Shown piece by piece: positions 50,735-61,502 of a stretch of DNA of 64,000 nucleotides. Under the pieces are notes generated by a model. It did not search any database, had not been told where the DNA came from, and saw only the letters and a program-made list of their open reading frames with translations. Both the position numbers and the translations under genes were made by a program. The first letter of the stretch is position 1; each line of letters opens with the position of its first letter. Origin of the DNA: Chromatocurvus sp964613795 (GTDB lineage Bacteria; Pseudomonadota; Gammaproteobacteria; Pseudomonadales; Halieaceae); NCBI GenBank assembly GCA_964613795.1, contig CAZTJR010000010.1, positions 1 to 64,000 on the forward strand. Reading direction: 5' to 3'.

Positions 50735-51634
50735 ATGTCTGGACGCAGTATGACAGTATCGCTGCTCGCGGTTCTGGTGTTGTTTATCGCGAGCAATGCA
50801 TTGTTCATTATCAAGGAAACCGAGCGTGGGGTTCTGTTGCGCTTTGGTGAAGTCGTCAATCCCAATCTGGAGCCTGGTCTGCACGTCAAGGTCCCGTTCG
50901 TCAACAATGTGCGTAAGTTCGATGGCCGCGTGCTGACCGTCGATTCAAGCCCCGAGCGGTTTTTCACCCAGGAGCAGAAGGCCCTGATTGTCGACTCGTA
51001 TGCAAAATTCCGCGTTATCGATACCGCAAAATACTACACTGCCACAAACGGCGACGAGGCTCGCGCGTCGGCGCTGCTGTCCCAGCGTATTAATGACGGT
51101 TTGCGAAACCAGGTTGCCGCTCGCAGTATTCAGGAAGTGGTGTCGGGTGAGCGCGACCAGCTGATGGCAGCCATCAATCGTGAGCTGGATGTTGTGGCTC
51201 GCACGGAGCTGGGCGTCGAGATGATCGACGTGCGGGTCAAGCAGATCGACCTGCCACAGGAAGTGTCAGAGTCGGTGTATCGGCGGATGAATGCAGAGCG
51301 GGAGAAAGAAGCGCGCGAGCTGCGGGCCCAGGGCCAGGAGCTCGCCGAGGGTATCCGCGCTGCCGCCGATCGGGAGGTTACGGTAATCGAGGCCAACGCC
51401 TACCGCGATGCTCAGGAGATCCGCGGTGAGGGCGATGCCGAGGCAACGCGCATCTACGCTGATGCGTTCGGGCAGGACCCCGAGTTCTATTCGTTCACGC
51501 GCAGCCTTCGCGCCTATCAGGATTCTTTCCAGAGCTCAGGCGACATGATACTCGTCAAGCCTGACAGCGAGTTCTTCCGCTATCTCAAGGATTCCAGCGG
51601 AGCGTTCGAGGAGCCTGCAAACGCAATGAATTAG
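50735..51634 (+). CDS. hflC: FtsH modulator HflC
   Basis: A 299-residue partner of HflK. Signal-anchor helix (about 5-24), then IIKETERGVLLRFGEV and the SPFH domain, the helical stretch REKEARELRAQGQELAEGI and the family end SFQSSGDMILVKPDSEFFRYL. A terminator follows. Confidence 0.96.
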   Translation: MSGRSMTVSLLAVLVLFIASNALFIIKETERGVLLRFGEVVNPNLEPGLHVKVPFVNNVRKFDGRVLTVDSSPERFFTQEQKALIVDSYAKFRVIDTAKYYTATNGDEARASALLSQRINDGLRNQVAARSIQEVVSGERDQLMAAINRELDVVARTELGVEMIDVRVKQIDLPQEVSESVYRRMNAEREKEARELRAQGQELAEGIRAAADREVTVIEANAYRDAQEIRGEGDAEATRIYADAFGQDPEFYSFTRSLRAYQDSFQSSGDMILVKPDSEFFRYLKDSSGAFEEPANAMN

Positions 51635-51680
51635 ACCGGCCGGCGGGGCGCCAGCCACCGCCTCTGTGATAACATGCGTA

Positions 51681-51728
51681 AACCGTGAGATCGGGCCTCG
51701 TAGCAGGTACTTGGTCTCGCGGTTTTTT
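51681..51728 (+). terminator. Rho-independent terminator after hflC
   Basis: A 12-base stem with G-U pairs (AACCGTGAGATC at 51681-51692 against the arm at 51713-51724) closes a 20-base loop and runs into TTTTTT (51723-51728). It should separate the hfq-hflX-hflKC unit from DUF2065-hisZ-purA. Confidence 0.75.
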
Positions 51729-51752
51729 ATGACGTTCTAGCGGTGGTTACCC

Positions 51753-51944
51753 ATGGATTTCTGGCAGGTACTTCCCGTTGCCGTCGCTCTGGTGTTCGTG
51801 ATCGAGGGAGTGCTGCCGTTTCTGAGCCCTTCCCGCTGGCGGAGCATGCTGGCCACGGTAGCCCTGATGGACGATGCGACAATCCGACGTTTCGGTCTCG
51901 GCAGCATGCTGTTCGGGCTCGGGCTGTTATATCTGATCAATTGA
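51753..51944 (+). CDS. DUF2065 family small membrane protein (YjeT type)
   Basis: A 63-residue protein with two hydrophobic helices (about 6-25 and 46-62) and the family pattern VFVIEGVLPFLSPSRWR and FGLGSMLFGLGLLYL. Function unknown; it occurs between hflC and purA in many gammaproteobacteria. Ten bases from hisZ. Confidence 0.88.
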   Translation: MDFWQVLPVAVALVFVIEGVLPFLSPSRWRSMLATVALMDDATIRRFGLGSMLFGLGLLYLIN

Positions 51945-51953
51945 GAGTTACGC

Positions 51954-53159
51954 ATGGGTCACGAAACTAGCACTGATCGCTGGCAACTGCCCGATGGCGT
52001 CGATGAACTGCTGCCGGACAGGGCGGCGGCGCTGGAGGCGCTTCGACGCAGCCTGCTGGACCTCTACCGCGGCTGGGGCTATCAACTGGTCATTCCTCCG
52101 CTGATGGAGTTTACGGATTCCCTGCTGGAGGGGGTTGGTGGCGATCTCGACACACTGACCTTCAAAATGCCGGATCAGCCCAGCGGACGCACCCTGGGTG
52201 TGCGCGCTGATATTACTCCGCAGGTCGCTCGCATCGACGCACACAGTCTTGCGGATGAGGGTGTCAGCCGGCTGTGCTATACAGGCTCTACGCTGCACGC
52301 CCGGCAGAAGTCGCTGCTGGCGTCCCGGTCGCCGGTGCAGGCGGGCGCCGAGATCTTCGGTGAGGCAGCGCTGGCCGCGGACATCGAGGTGATCCATCTC
52401 ATGCTCGCAACGCTGCGTGCCGCCGGTATCAGTGATCGGGAAATGACGCTTGACCTCGGCCATGGTGACGTATGTGCCAAGCTGTTGCAGAGTCTTGCTC
52501 TGGATGACGCCAGGGAAGCTGCGGTGTTCGATGCGCTGCAGCGCAAGTCGCAACCGGACCTGCTGCAGGCGCTGTCCGGCGTTGCCAGCGAGCCCCGCGA
52601 GGCCCTGCTGGCCTTGGTCGGTATGCACGGCGGAAACGGCGCCCTGGAGCGTGCTGAGGCCCTGTTGTCGCCGGTTGCGCCCGGTATTGATGAGGCGCTG
52701 CGCACGCTGCGTGAGGTGTCCGGTCGGATTGCGGCGGCACATCCGCAGGTCAATATTTATTTCGACCTCGCCGAGCTGCGCGGGTACCACTACCACACCG
52801 GCATTGTCTTTGCCGCTTATGTGCCGGGGTATGGTGAGGCAGTGGCCAATGGTGGTCGCTATGACAATGTCGGACGGGCTTACGGTCGCGCTCGCCCCGC
52901 GACGGGATTTGCCACAGACCTGAAGACGCTGGTGCAGCTTCAGGTGACAGACCCGGCGCCGGTTTCCTGCATACACGCGCCGGTGTCTGCGGATCCGGCG
53001 CTTGCTGCCGCGGTTCACCGGCTGCGTGACGCCGGAGAAGTTGTGATTGGCTCCCTGACCGGAGAAAAGGACCCTCGCTGCCGCCGCGAGCTGGTGCAGC
53101 GTGATGGAGAATGGACAGTACGGGCGCTGGCGACAGCGTCGAATCACCGGACGGAATAG
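51954..53159 (+). CDS. hisZ: ATP phosphoribosyltransferase regulatory subunit HisZ
   Basis: A 401-residue class II synthetase-like protein resembling HisRS (DGVDELLPDRAAALEALR, VIPPLMEFTDSLLEG, LGVRADITPQVARID) but without the anticodon domain, as in HisZ, which regulates short-form HisG. Location before purA is typical in pseudomonads and relatives. No hisG in this window. Confidence 0.93.
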   Translation: MGHETSTDRWQLPDGVDELLPDRAAALEALRRSLLDLYRGWGYQLVIPPLMEFTDSLLEGVGGDLDTLTFKMPDQPSGRTLGVRADITPQVARIDAHSLADEGVSRLCYTGSTLHARQKSLLASRSPVQAGAEIFGEAALAADIEVIHLMLATLRAAGISDREMTLDLGHGDVCAKLLQSLALDDAREAAVFDALQRKSQPDLLQALSGVASEPREALLALVGMHGGNGALERAEALLSPVAPGIDEALRTLREVSGRIAAAHPQVNIYFDLAELRGYHYHTGIVFAAYVPGYGEAVANGGRYDNVGRAYGRARPATGFATDLKTLVQLQVTDPAPVSCIHAPVSADPALAAAVHRLRDAGEVVIGSLTGEKDPRCRRELVQRDGEWTVRALATASNHRTE

Positions 53160-53160
53160 C

Positions 53161-54453
<1,293 letters not shown>

Positions 54454-54463
54454 GCCCTCCGCG

Positions 54464-54907
54464 CTACTGCGGAGAATACGGTGGTCTTCGCTCGGCCGCG
54501 GCGCACATCTGGGCACTGTTGCGCTGCTTGTAGTCGTTGAAGCCCAGCCCGGTCCAGCGGCGGAAGGCGCGGTAGAAGCTGTTTACCTCGTTGTAGCCGA
54601 GCTCATCCGCCAGGCATTTGCCGGGCACCCATTGCTCCTTCAGGCGACGCTCACAGCGATACTGCCGTGCCCGATCGAGCAGGAACTGGTAGCTCGTGTG
54701 GTCTGCGCGCAGTCGACGCCGTAGCGTTGTCCCGCTGATGCCCAGGGTCTCGGCTACTGAGTCTGCCCGCAAGCGGGACAGATCGCCGCGCAGCAGAATG
54801 CGCAGAACCTGGTCCGTGGTGCGCGAAAGCGCATGGTGCCGGGGCTTGTCCAGCGCCGCCTGAGGAAACTCGATCGCCGTGCGTGATACAGCCGGTGATA
54901 GCTCCAT
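54464..54907 (-). CDS. Small AraC-type regulator, HTH domain only
   Basis: A 147-residue protein whose C-terminal part (about 45-125) is an AraC/XylS double HTH: VAETLGISGTTLRRRLRAD and LADELGYNEVNSFYRAFRRWTGLGFNDY. The N-terminal ligand-binding domain of normal (about 300-residue) members is absent; only about 40 residues precede the HTH. ATG 54907 is chosen because AAGGAGGT stands 7 bases upstream, against ATG 54967. A full-length frame is not found upstream, so it may be a genuine short regulator or a relic. Convergent with purA. Confidence 0.8.
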   Translation of the reverse strand: MELSPAVSRTAIEFPQAALDKPRHHALSRTTDQVLRILLRGDLSRLRADSVAETLGISGTTLRRRLRADHTSYQFLLDRARQYRCERRLKEQWVPGKCLADELGYNEVNSFYRAFRRWTGLGFNDYKQRNSAQMCAAAERRPPYSPQ

Positions 54908-55078
54908 AACCTGACCTCCTTGTCCTGGTTGTAGTGTACGGATTGTGCGCGCCGGCGCTGCATTCACCTTCCTTGGCGATGCGCAATCACTGCGTCGGTG
55001 CGTTTAATAAAGATAGCAAAGGGCTGTAGTTTGGCCAGCCGCCCCGCTGCTAATGCTCTGAAAAGACCGAACCGGGTG

Positions 55079-57052
55079 TCATCGCGCTATAGATGAATAC
55101 AGCGATGACTGCAGCGTGGGTGGCAGCGGGCAGTCGATCACGGCGGCGATGGCGGCAATCAGCTCCCGCTCGACGGCGCAGACAGCACTGTCAGCCCCGG
55201 CTGCCTGCGCCATTGCCTTCAGCAGGCGCGGTTTCAGCAGGGGAAAGCAATCGGCGAGTTCGTGGACGCTGCGGCTGAACCCGGCTAACGAGCAATCGGC
55301 GATTGGCAGCAGCTGCACTGATGGCATCTGCAGACTGTCCCGCGCCGCGGCAAAAGCGTCCTCGGCATCCCCGCTGCCGGCGTGGGCGAGCATGGACAGC
55401 ACGCGCTGCAGCTGGCCCTTTACCTGCGTAAGGCGGCGGAAGCGCGGCGTTGCCGTGCGTACCTGCAGAAACTCCGGATCCAGGTAGTGCCGTACCAGCT
55501 GGTACAGGCACCACTCGAACAGGCTGGTGCGACCATCGGCCTGAATAAGCTGCAGCAGTGTCTGTTTGAACTCACGGTACTGTCGCGGCGACATTGCCCG
55601 GAGTGCGGGCAGGCAGGCGTTTACCAGGGGCAGTCGCGCGCCAGCGGGCAGATCGGCAACGGCTGGCTGCAGCGTATTGGCCAGGGTGGCGAGCCCGGCC
55701 ACACCGTGTTCCTCGATCAGGTTCAGCTGGCCTCGACGGGTCTCGTCATCATCCGAGAGCAGGAATGCCAGTGTAATGGCGCTGGCGCCGAGGGGCTCGT
55801 GTGCGTGCCGCATCAGCGCAGCGGGTATCGCCACCGGTTCCGCAACGCTCGCCGGCGCCTCAGCGTCGAAGGTCGTTCTGTTATCTGCTGCGTCCCCGTC
55901 GCGCGTCGCTTCCCTCAGCACGCCGGCTGCCAGCGCAGCGGTCAGCACCAGCGTGGGGTCCTCGCTGTGGGCAACGCTGTCGCGTCGCAGCGGACTATTG
56001 CTGTAGTGCCGTACTGGTCGCTTGATGTATTCGCCATTCCAGCCCGGATCGATGCGGCGGATGCGCGTGTCAAGTGGTGGATGCGTGGAGAACGGCTGGA
56101 ACAGCCGATGGGTGACTGCGCCAAAAAACAGGTGCGACATCTCCGGCGCCCGCCCGGCGTGGACAAGGGTGCCGGGCAGATAGCCGCCAATGACCTTGAG
56201 GGCGCCGGCAATACCCTCCGGATTACGCGTGAACTGCACGGCGCTGGCATCAGCGAGAAACTCTTTCTGCCGGCTGATGGCTGACTTGATCATGCCGGCG
56301 GCGAGCCCACCGACCCAGCCGATGGCCACCAGGCCGATCCCGAGCAGCGGCAGCCCGTTAGTCTGCTGCCGGCTGCGGCCGTGGCGGAACTGTCGGTGGG
56401 CGCCGCTTCGCAGAAAGAAGTATCCGACATCGCCGAGAAACGTAATCCCTTTCAGCAGCGCTGCAAGGCGTATATTCAGGCGCATGTCACCGTTGAGGAT
56501 ATGGCTGAATTCATGCGCAATCACCCCCTGCAATTCGTCGCGGTTGAGGTGGTGCAGGGCGCCTGCCGTTACCGCGACCACCGCGTCCGCTGGGCCGACG
56601 CCGGCGGCGAAGGCGTTAATGCCCCGCTCTTCATGCAGCACGTACAGGTCGGGAACAGGCATACCGGCGGCGAGGGCGATCTCCTCGACAACATTCAGGC
56701 AGCGTCGCTCGTCGGCATCGTCGGTCTGCGGCAGAACGCGGGATCCGCCCAGGCTTTCGGCAACGTGCTTGCCGCCGGAGGCGAGACGGATCCAGGTGAC
56801 CAGGGAGATCAGGCCGACGCTGCCGAGAACCAAAAGGCTGATCCACCCGAGACGTTCCCAGCTGAGTTGGTCTGCGAGCCCGCCCAGTTCGCCGCCGCTC
56901 CCTGAATAGCCGACGCCATCCTGCGACAGCCAGAAAAAACCACCCAGAAGCAGATTGGCGAGGAGAATCAGTGCCACAACTGCCAGGCTGAAGAGGATGA
57001 CCAGAAGACGCGTGTTGCGCCTCGCCAGATCCTGTCGAGCAAAGAAATCCAT
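55079..57052 (-). CDS. M48 family membrane metalloprotease with long C-terminal extension
   Basis: A 657-residue protein: two hydrophobic segments near the N-terminus (about 16-41 and 73-93), M48 domain with HEFSH in VIAHEFSHILNGDM, and a third ligand Glu in QKEFLADASAVQF. A helical, Ala/Leu-rich extension of about 300 residues follows (340-657). It pairs with LemA 46 bases upstream on the same strand, a common partnership in which the protease and LemA are thought to act in envelope protein control. The extension makes it much longer than HtpX (about 290). Confidence 0.88.
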   Translation of the reverse strand: MDFFARQDLARRNTRLLVILFSLAVVALILLANLLLGGFFWLSQDGVGYSGSGGELGGLADQLSWERLGWISLLVLGSVGLISLVTWIRLASGGKHVAESLGGSRVLPQTDDADERRCLNVVEEIALAAGMPVPDLYVLHEERGINAFAAGVGPADAVVAVTAGALHHLNRDELQGVIAHEFSHILNGDMRLNIRLAALLKGITFLGDVGYFFLRSGAHRQFRHGRSRQQTNGLPLLGIGLVAIGWVGGLAAGMIKSAISRQKEFLADASAVQFTRNPEGIAGALKVIGGYLPGTLVHAGRAPEMSHLFFGAVTHRLFQPFSTHPPLDTRIRRIDPGWNGEYIKRPVRHYSNSPLRRDSVAHSEDPTLVLTAALAAGVLREATRDGDAADNRTTFDAEAPASVAEPVAIPAALMRHAHEPLGASAITLAFLLSDDDETRRGQLNLIEEHGVAGLATLANTLQPAVADLPAGARLPLVNACLPALRAMSPRQYREFKQTLLQLIQADGRTSLFEWCLYQLVRHYLDPEFLQVRTATPRFRRLTQVKGQLQRVLSMLAHAGSGDAEDAFAAARDSLQMPSVQLLPIADCSLAGFSRSVHELADCFPLLKPRLLKAMAQAAGADSAVCAVERELIAAIAAVIDCPLPPTLQSSLYSSIAR

Positions 57053-57098
57053 GCCTCAGGTGATTGCCTGTGCTGCCCGGCTCAAGTGGAACGGCGTT

Positions 57099-57692
57099 TC
57101 AGAAGGCGACCTTGGGCGCTACCTGGATCTGGACACTGTCGTCGAACTCCAGCAGTTCTGCGTCCCTCGGATGACCGAAAGTTCCGGCGAGCAGCACCGG
57201 TGGGAAGCTCTGCCGGTAGGTGTTGTAGGCCATGACGGCATCGTTGAAGCCCTGGCGGGCGAAGGCTACCCGGTTTTCGGTGGAGGTGAGCTCTTCCGAC
57301 AGCTGCTGCATGTTCTCGCTGGCCTTGAGATCCGGATAGGCTTCCATGGTTACGTTGAGCTTGCCCAGGGCGCCCTGCAGAGCGTTCTCGGCACCGGCCA
57401 GCCTGTCCAGCGATGGCCCGTCACCGCTGCCGCCAATCGCCTCGAGGATGCTGGCAGCCTCGTTGCGAGCGCCGATCACGGCGTCCAGTGTCTCGCGCTC
57501 ATGCTGCATATAGCCTCGCGCTGTCTCCACCAGGTTCGGAATCAGGTCATAACGCCGTTTCAGCTGCACTTCGATTTGTGCGAAGGCATTTTTGTAGCGA
57601 TTGCGCAATGTCACCAGGCTGTTGTAGACGCTGATGACGTAGATCACCAGGCCCAGCAGCACAAGCCAGAAAATGATGCTTGCCACGTCCAT
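57099..57692 (-). CDS. lemA: LemA family protein
   Basis: A 197-residue protein with an N-terminal membrane helix (about 5-27) and the LemA signature YNSLVTLRNRYKNAFAQIEVQLKRR, DLIPNLVETARGYM and FNDAVMAYNTYRQSFP. The helical-bundle domain faces outside. First gene of the LemA-M48 pair. Molecular role not settled. Confidence 0.93.
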   Translation of the reverse strand: MDVASIIFWLVLLGLVIYVISVYNSLVTLRNRYKNAFAQIEVQLKRRYDLIPNLVETARGYMQHERETLDAVIGARNEAASILEAIGGSGDGPSLDRLAGAENALQGALGKLNVTMEAYPDLKASENMQQLSEELTSTENRVAFARQGFNDAVMAYNTYRQSFPPVLLAGTFGHPRDAELLEFDDSVQIQVAPKVAF

Positions 57693-57719
57693 CAGTAAGT
57701 CTCCACGATTGAAGAATGC

Positions 57720-59891
57720 TCAGGCCTGACTACGTTCACCAGCGGCGCCTGCCGGACGCGGGCTCTCATCGCAGGGGGCGAGCGTTACCGGCACTCCGTT
57801 CACGGCGGCGTTGCCGGACAGACCGTCCAGAAAGCGGTCATCGGTAATATCATTGCACGATACGCCGGCGTTGGCACGGGCCGTCTGCATGCGGATGCCG
57901 GCGCGATCGTGCCCGTAGCCATGGGGCAGGCTGACCACGCCGGGCATGATGTCGTTGCTGGCCTCCAGGGTGACGGTGAGCTTTCCGGTGCGCGAGGCCA
58001 GTTCGGCGCGCGCACCGTGGGCCAGGCCGCGCATCGCCAGGTCTCCGGGATTGACCAGCAGGGTGCAGCGGTCGCGGCCCTTCACCAGTCGGTGATAGTT
58101 GTGCATCCACGAGTTGTTGGAGCGCACGTGGCGGCGGCCGATCAGGCGCAGCTGTCCGGCGTTGTCTCTGTTCAGGTGATGCTGGCGCAGCCGCTCAAGG
58201 TCGGCCAGCAGCGGCGGTGGCGCGCAGTGGATCATGCGGTCCGCGGTGAACAGGCGCTCTGGTAGCTGCGGCTGCAGCGGACCAAGGTCTATGCCGGAGG
58301 GGTTCTGTTTCAGCTTTTCCAGTGTGAGTGCGTGCTCACTTCCTCTGGCTTCGCCGTAAGGGCCGGCACGCAGGCCCGCGTCGACCATGGCATGGGGCGG
58401 CTGTGTCGGCTTTGGTTCCAGCCCAAGGCGGACGGCAATCCGCTCTCCCAGCGCGCTGAAGATCTCCCAGTCGTGCAGGCAGTCCTCGGTGCGCTCGAAT
58501 ACCGGCGGGTTGTAGCGCGTGGTATTGCGCATGGCATTCATGTGAAAGGCGAGGTCGTAGTGGTCGTGCTCCAATGGCGAGGTGGGCGGCAGAATAATAT
58601 CGGCATGACGCGTGGTCTCGTTCAGGTAGGGATCGAGCGATACCATGAATTCGAGCGACGCCAGTGCTTCGTCCAGCTGCCGGCCGTTGGGCGTCGATAG
58701 CACCGGATTGCCGGCGCCGGTGAACAGGGCGCGGATCTGCCCTTCCCCCGGTGTCGTGATCTCGTCGGCCAACGCGGATGACGGCAGCTCCCGATCAAAC
58801 TCCGGCAGCTGCCGCACGCGGCTGTGGTGCCTGGCAAAGCCGCCGGGGCCGGTATGGCTGACCTGGTCCACCGCGGGTAGCGTAAACAGTGAGCCGCCGG
58901 GCCGGTCGAGGTTGCCGGTGGCAATGTTGATCAGCGCAATCAGCCACTGGCACAGGGTGCCGAACTCCTGGGTGGAGACGCCCATGCGGCCGTAGCAGAT
59001 GGCGCGTGGCGCCGATGCCAGATCGCGGGCAATGCTGCGGATCGTGCCCGCTGCGATTCCGGTCGCCTCGCTCACGGACTCGGGTGTGAAATCGCGCAGG
59101 GCATCGGCAACGCTGTCGAGGTCACGCAGCAGCGGTGCAAGGTGTCCGGGCTTTGCCAGGCCCTCATGGAACAGGGTCTGTAGCACCGCCGCCAGGAACA
59201 GCGCGTCGTTGCCGGGGCGTATGAAATGATGCTCCGTGGCCATGTCCGCCGTTTCCGTGCGCCGGGGATCGAGCACGACCAGCTGCCCACCGCGCGCCTT
59301 GAGATCGCGGATTCGCCGGCGAATGTCGGGTACTGTCCAGATACTGCCATTGGATGCTACCGGGTTGGCGCCCAGCATGAGGAAATAGTCGGTGTTGTCG
59401 ATGTCCGGTATCGGGAACATCGCCTTGTGACCGAACAGCCACAGCGCCACCAGGTGGTGCGGCAGCTGATCGACGGAGGTGGCGGAGAAGCGGTTGCGGG
59501 TTCGCAGAAAGCGGAACAGGTTGTTCTGATGGGTCATCATGCCGATGTTGTGCACCGTCGGATTACCGAGATACACGCCGATGGCATCGACGCCGTGGCG
59601 TTCATGGATATCGAAGAGGGCATCGGCGGTGGCATCGAGTGCCTCGTCCCAGGATATTGCCTGCCACTCGACATGGCCATTGGCGTGGCGGACTTTCCTG
59701 AGCGGCTGGCGCAGGCGATCCGGGTCCTCATGGATGTCGCGCAGGGCGATGGCCTTGGGGCAGATGTGTCCGCGGCTGAGCGGGTCATCGGGGTCGCCCT
59801 TGATGGACAGAATGCTCTGACCCTCGGTTTCGATGAGCAGTCCGCAGATGGCTTCGCACAGGTGACAGGCGCGATGGTGAGTGCTCGGCAT
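57720..59891 (-). CDS. Molybdopterin-dependent oxidoreductase, stand-alone catalytic subunit
   Basis: A 723-residue cytoplasmic enzyme (no Tat signal: it begins MPSTHHRACHLCEAICG). A [4Fe-4S] motif C9-x2-C12-x3-C16-x27-C44 precedes the molybdopterin domains, as in formate dehydrogenase or NapA-type members. The C-terminal MopB-binding domain includes LLVNPGDLAMRGLAHGARAELASRTG and PHGYGHDRAG. No electron-transfer subunit gene and no molybdenum cofactor gene lie nearby. Substrate unknown; BisC-like or formate-type specificity cannot be read from sequence alone. Codon use is like its neighbours. Confidence 0.88.
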   Translation of the reverse strand: MPSTHHRACHLCEAICGLLIETEGQSILSIKGDPDDPLSRGHICPKAIALRDIHEDPDRLRQPLRKVRHANGHVEWQAISWDEALDATADALFDIHERHGVDAIGVYLGNPTVHNIGMMTHQNNLFRFLRTRNRFSATSVDQLPHHLVALWLFGHKAMFPIPDIDNTDYFLMLGANPVASNGSIWTVPDIRRRIRDLKARGGQLVVLDPRRTETADMATEHHFIRPGNDALFLAAVLQTLFHEGLAKPGHLAPLLRDLDSVADALRDFTPESVSEATGIAAGTIRSIARDLASAPRAICYGRMGVSTQEFGTLCQWLIALINIATGNLDRPGGSLFTLPAVDQVSHTGPGGFARHHSRVRQLPEFDRELPSSALADEITTPGEGQIRALFTGAGNPVLSTPNGRQLDEALASLEFMVSLDPYLNETTRHADIILPPTSPLEHDHYDLAFHMNAMRNTTRYNPPVFERTEDCLHDWEIFSALGERIAVRLGLEPKPTQPPHAMVDAGLRAGPYGEARGSEHALTLEKLKQNPSGIDLGPLQPQLPERLFTADRMIHCAPPPLLADLERLRQHHLNRDNAGQLRLIGRRHVRSNNSWMHNYHRLVKGRDRCTLLVNPGDLAMRGLAHGARAELASRTGKLTVTLEASNDIMPGVVSLPHGYGHDRAGIRMQTARANAGVSCNDITDDRFLDGLSGNAAVNGVPVTLAPCDESPRPAGAAGERSQA

Positions 59892-60053
59892 GGGGCGTCT
59901 CCCTGAGTATTCTCCGGCGTCAACGCGCCGCGGCTGTCTCGAGTGTACCGTCCGCCCGCCATCACAGCCACTGCTCTGCCGTGTGGTTTGACCGGTTATT
60001 CGCTATATTGATGCCTCTTGGCACGCATCTGGCTTTTCGGTGACGGAGGTTCC

Positions 60054-61502
60054 ATGGAGCAGGGTTGGGGGGATTACAAGACCACAGGGTTCTATGACGA
60101 GCTGTTCACCCCGAAGGGCAAGCCTCGGGTGGCGGCGCGGCAGGCGGTGAATCTGCTCGGCAGGCTCCCCGATGGCGAGCTCGATGCGAGGCGCACGGCG
60201 GCGGAAGTAGCCATCCGCGAGATGGGAATTTCGTTCACGGTGTACACCGAGGGCGGCAATATCGACCGCGCCTGGCCATTTGACATCATCCCCCGGATCA
60301 TCACCGAACGCGAGTGGCGCAACGTCAGCCGCGGACTGGCCCAGCGCAGTCGGGCACTCAACCGCTTTATTGACGATATCTACAATCGCCAGAAGATTCT
60401 CGCTGACGGCAAGGTGCCTGCGGATATTGTGCTCGAGTCTGCCAATTACAAACCTGCCTGCGCGGGTGCCTCGCCGCGTTTCGGAGTATGGGCGCACATC
60501 TGTGGCAGCGATCTCATCCGCAACGCCGATGGCAAGCTCTACGTGCTGGAGGACAACCTGCGAGTGCCGTCGGGCGTGTCCTACATGCTCGAGAATCGGG
60601 AAATCACCAAGCGCGTGCTCCCGGAGCTGTTCGAGAATTACAGCATTCTTCCGGTTGATGACTATCCGTCGCAGCTCTATGCAACGCTTTCATCGCTGTC
60701 GCCCCGCGAGCGCAAACGGCCCTGCGTGGTCGTGCTCACCCCGGGGATCTACAACTCGGCCTATTTCGAGCATGCCTTCCTTGCCCAGGGAATGGGGGCA
60801 GAGCTGGTGGAGGGTTCGGACCTGCTGGTGGACGACGAGGATTGCGTCTACATGCGCACCGTGGATGGCCCGATTCGGGTCGATGTCATTTATCGACGCA
60901 TTGATGAGGAGTTCATGGATCCCGAGGTATTTCGCGAGGATTCCGTGCTCGGCGTTCCGGGACTGATGCGCGCCTGGCGTGCCGGCAAGGTGGCGATTGC
61001 CAATGCGCCCGGTGCCGGCGTTGCCGATGACAAGGTCGTGTATGCCTTTGTCCCGGAAATGATCCGCTATTACCTGGGGGAGGAGCCGCTGCTGCGCTCT
61101 GTGCCCACCTATCTATGCATGTACGACAAAGACCGCGACTACGTGCTGGCCCACCTCGATGAGCTGGTGGTCAAGCCGGCGAACGAGTCCGGGGGTTACG
61201 GCATCATGGTGGGCCCACACAGCGATGAGGCCACAAGGCGGCGGTTTGCAAAGCTCATCGAGAAAAATCCGCGCAACTACATCGCCCAGCCTACGCTGGC
61301 GCTATCGACCGCGCCGACATTTATCGATGACAGCGTGCAGCCGCGTCATCTGGATCTGCGACCTTTCATTCTCCAGGGGCGCGAGACTTACGTGACCGCT
61401 GGCGGCCTGACCCGCGTTGCCATGGTGAAGGGCTCGCTGGTGGTGAATTCCTCCCAGGGCGGCGGCAGCAAGGACACCTGGATTGTGGAGGGGAAATCAT
61501 GA
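60054..61502 (+). CDS. Circularly permuted ATP-grasp protein (COG2308 type)
   Basis: A 482-residue protein of the permuted ATP-grasp family (DUF404/407), a probable amide- or peptide-bond ligase. Family marks: HICGSDLIRNADGKLYVLEDNLRVPSGVSYMLENR, RVDVIYRRIDEEFMDPEVF, KPANESGGYGIMVG and LDLRPFILQGRETYVTAGGLTRVA. ATG 60054 is chosen over TTG 60018 because GGAGG lies five bases upstream. It overlaps the alpha-E gene (ATGA), so both are made together. This pair accompanies Anbu in many bacteria. Confidence 0.93.
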   Translation: MEQGWGDYKTTGFYDELFTPKGKPRVAARQAVNLLGRLPDGELDARRTAAEVAIREMGISFTVYTEGGNIDRAWPFDIIPRIITEREWRNVSRGLAQRSRALNRFIDDIYNRQKILADGKVPADIVLESANYKPACAGASPRFGVWAHICGSDLIRNADGKLYVLEDNLRVPSGVSYMLENREITKRVLPELFENYSILPVDDYPSQLYATLSSLSPRERKRPCVVVLTPGIYNSAYFEHAFLAQGMGAELVEGSDLLVDDEDCVYMRTVDGPIRVDVIYRRIDEEFMDPEVFREDSVLGVPGLMRAWRAGKVAIANAPGAGVADDKVVYAFVPEMIRYYLGEEPLLRSVPTYLCMYDKDRDYVLAHLDELVVKPANESGGYGIMVGPHSDEATRRRFAKLIEKNPRNYIAQPTLALSTAPTFIDDSVQPRHLDLRPFILQGRETYVTAGGLTRVAMVKGSLVVNSSQGGGSKDTWIVEGKS

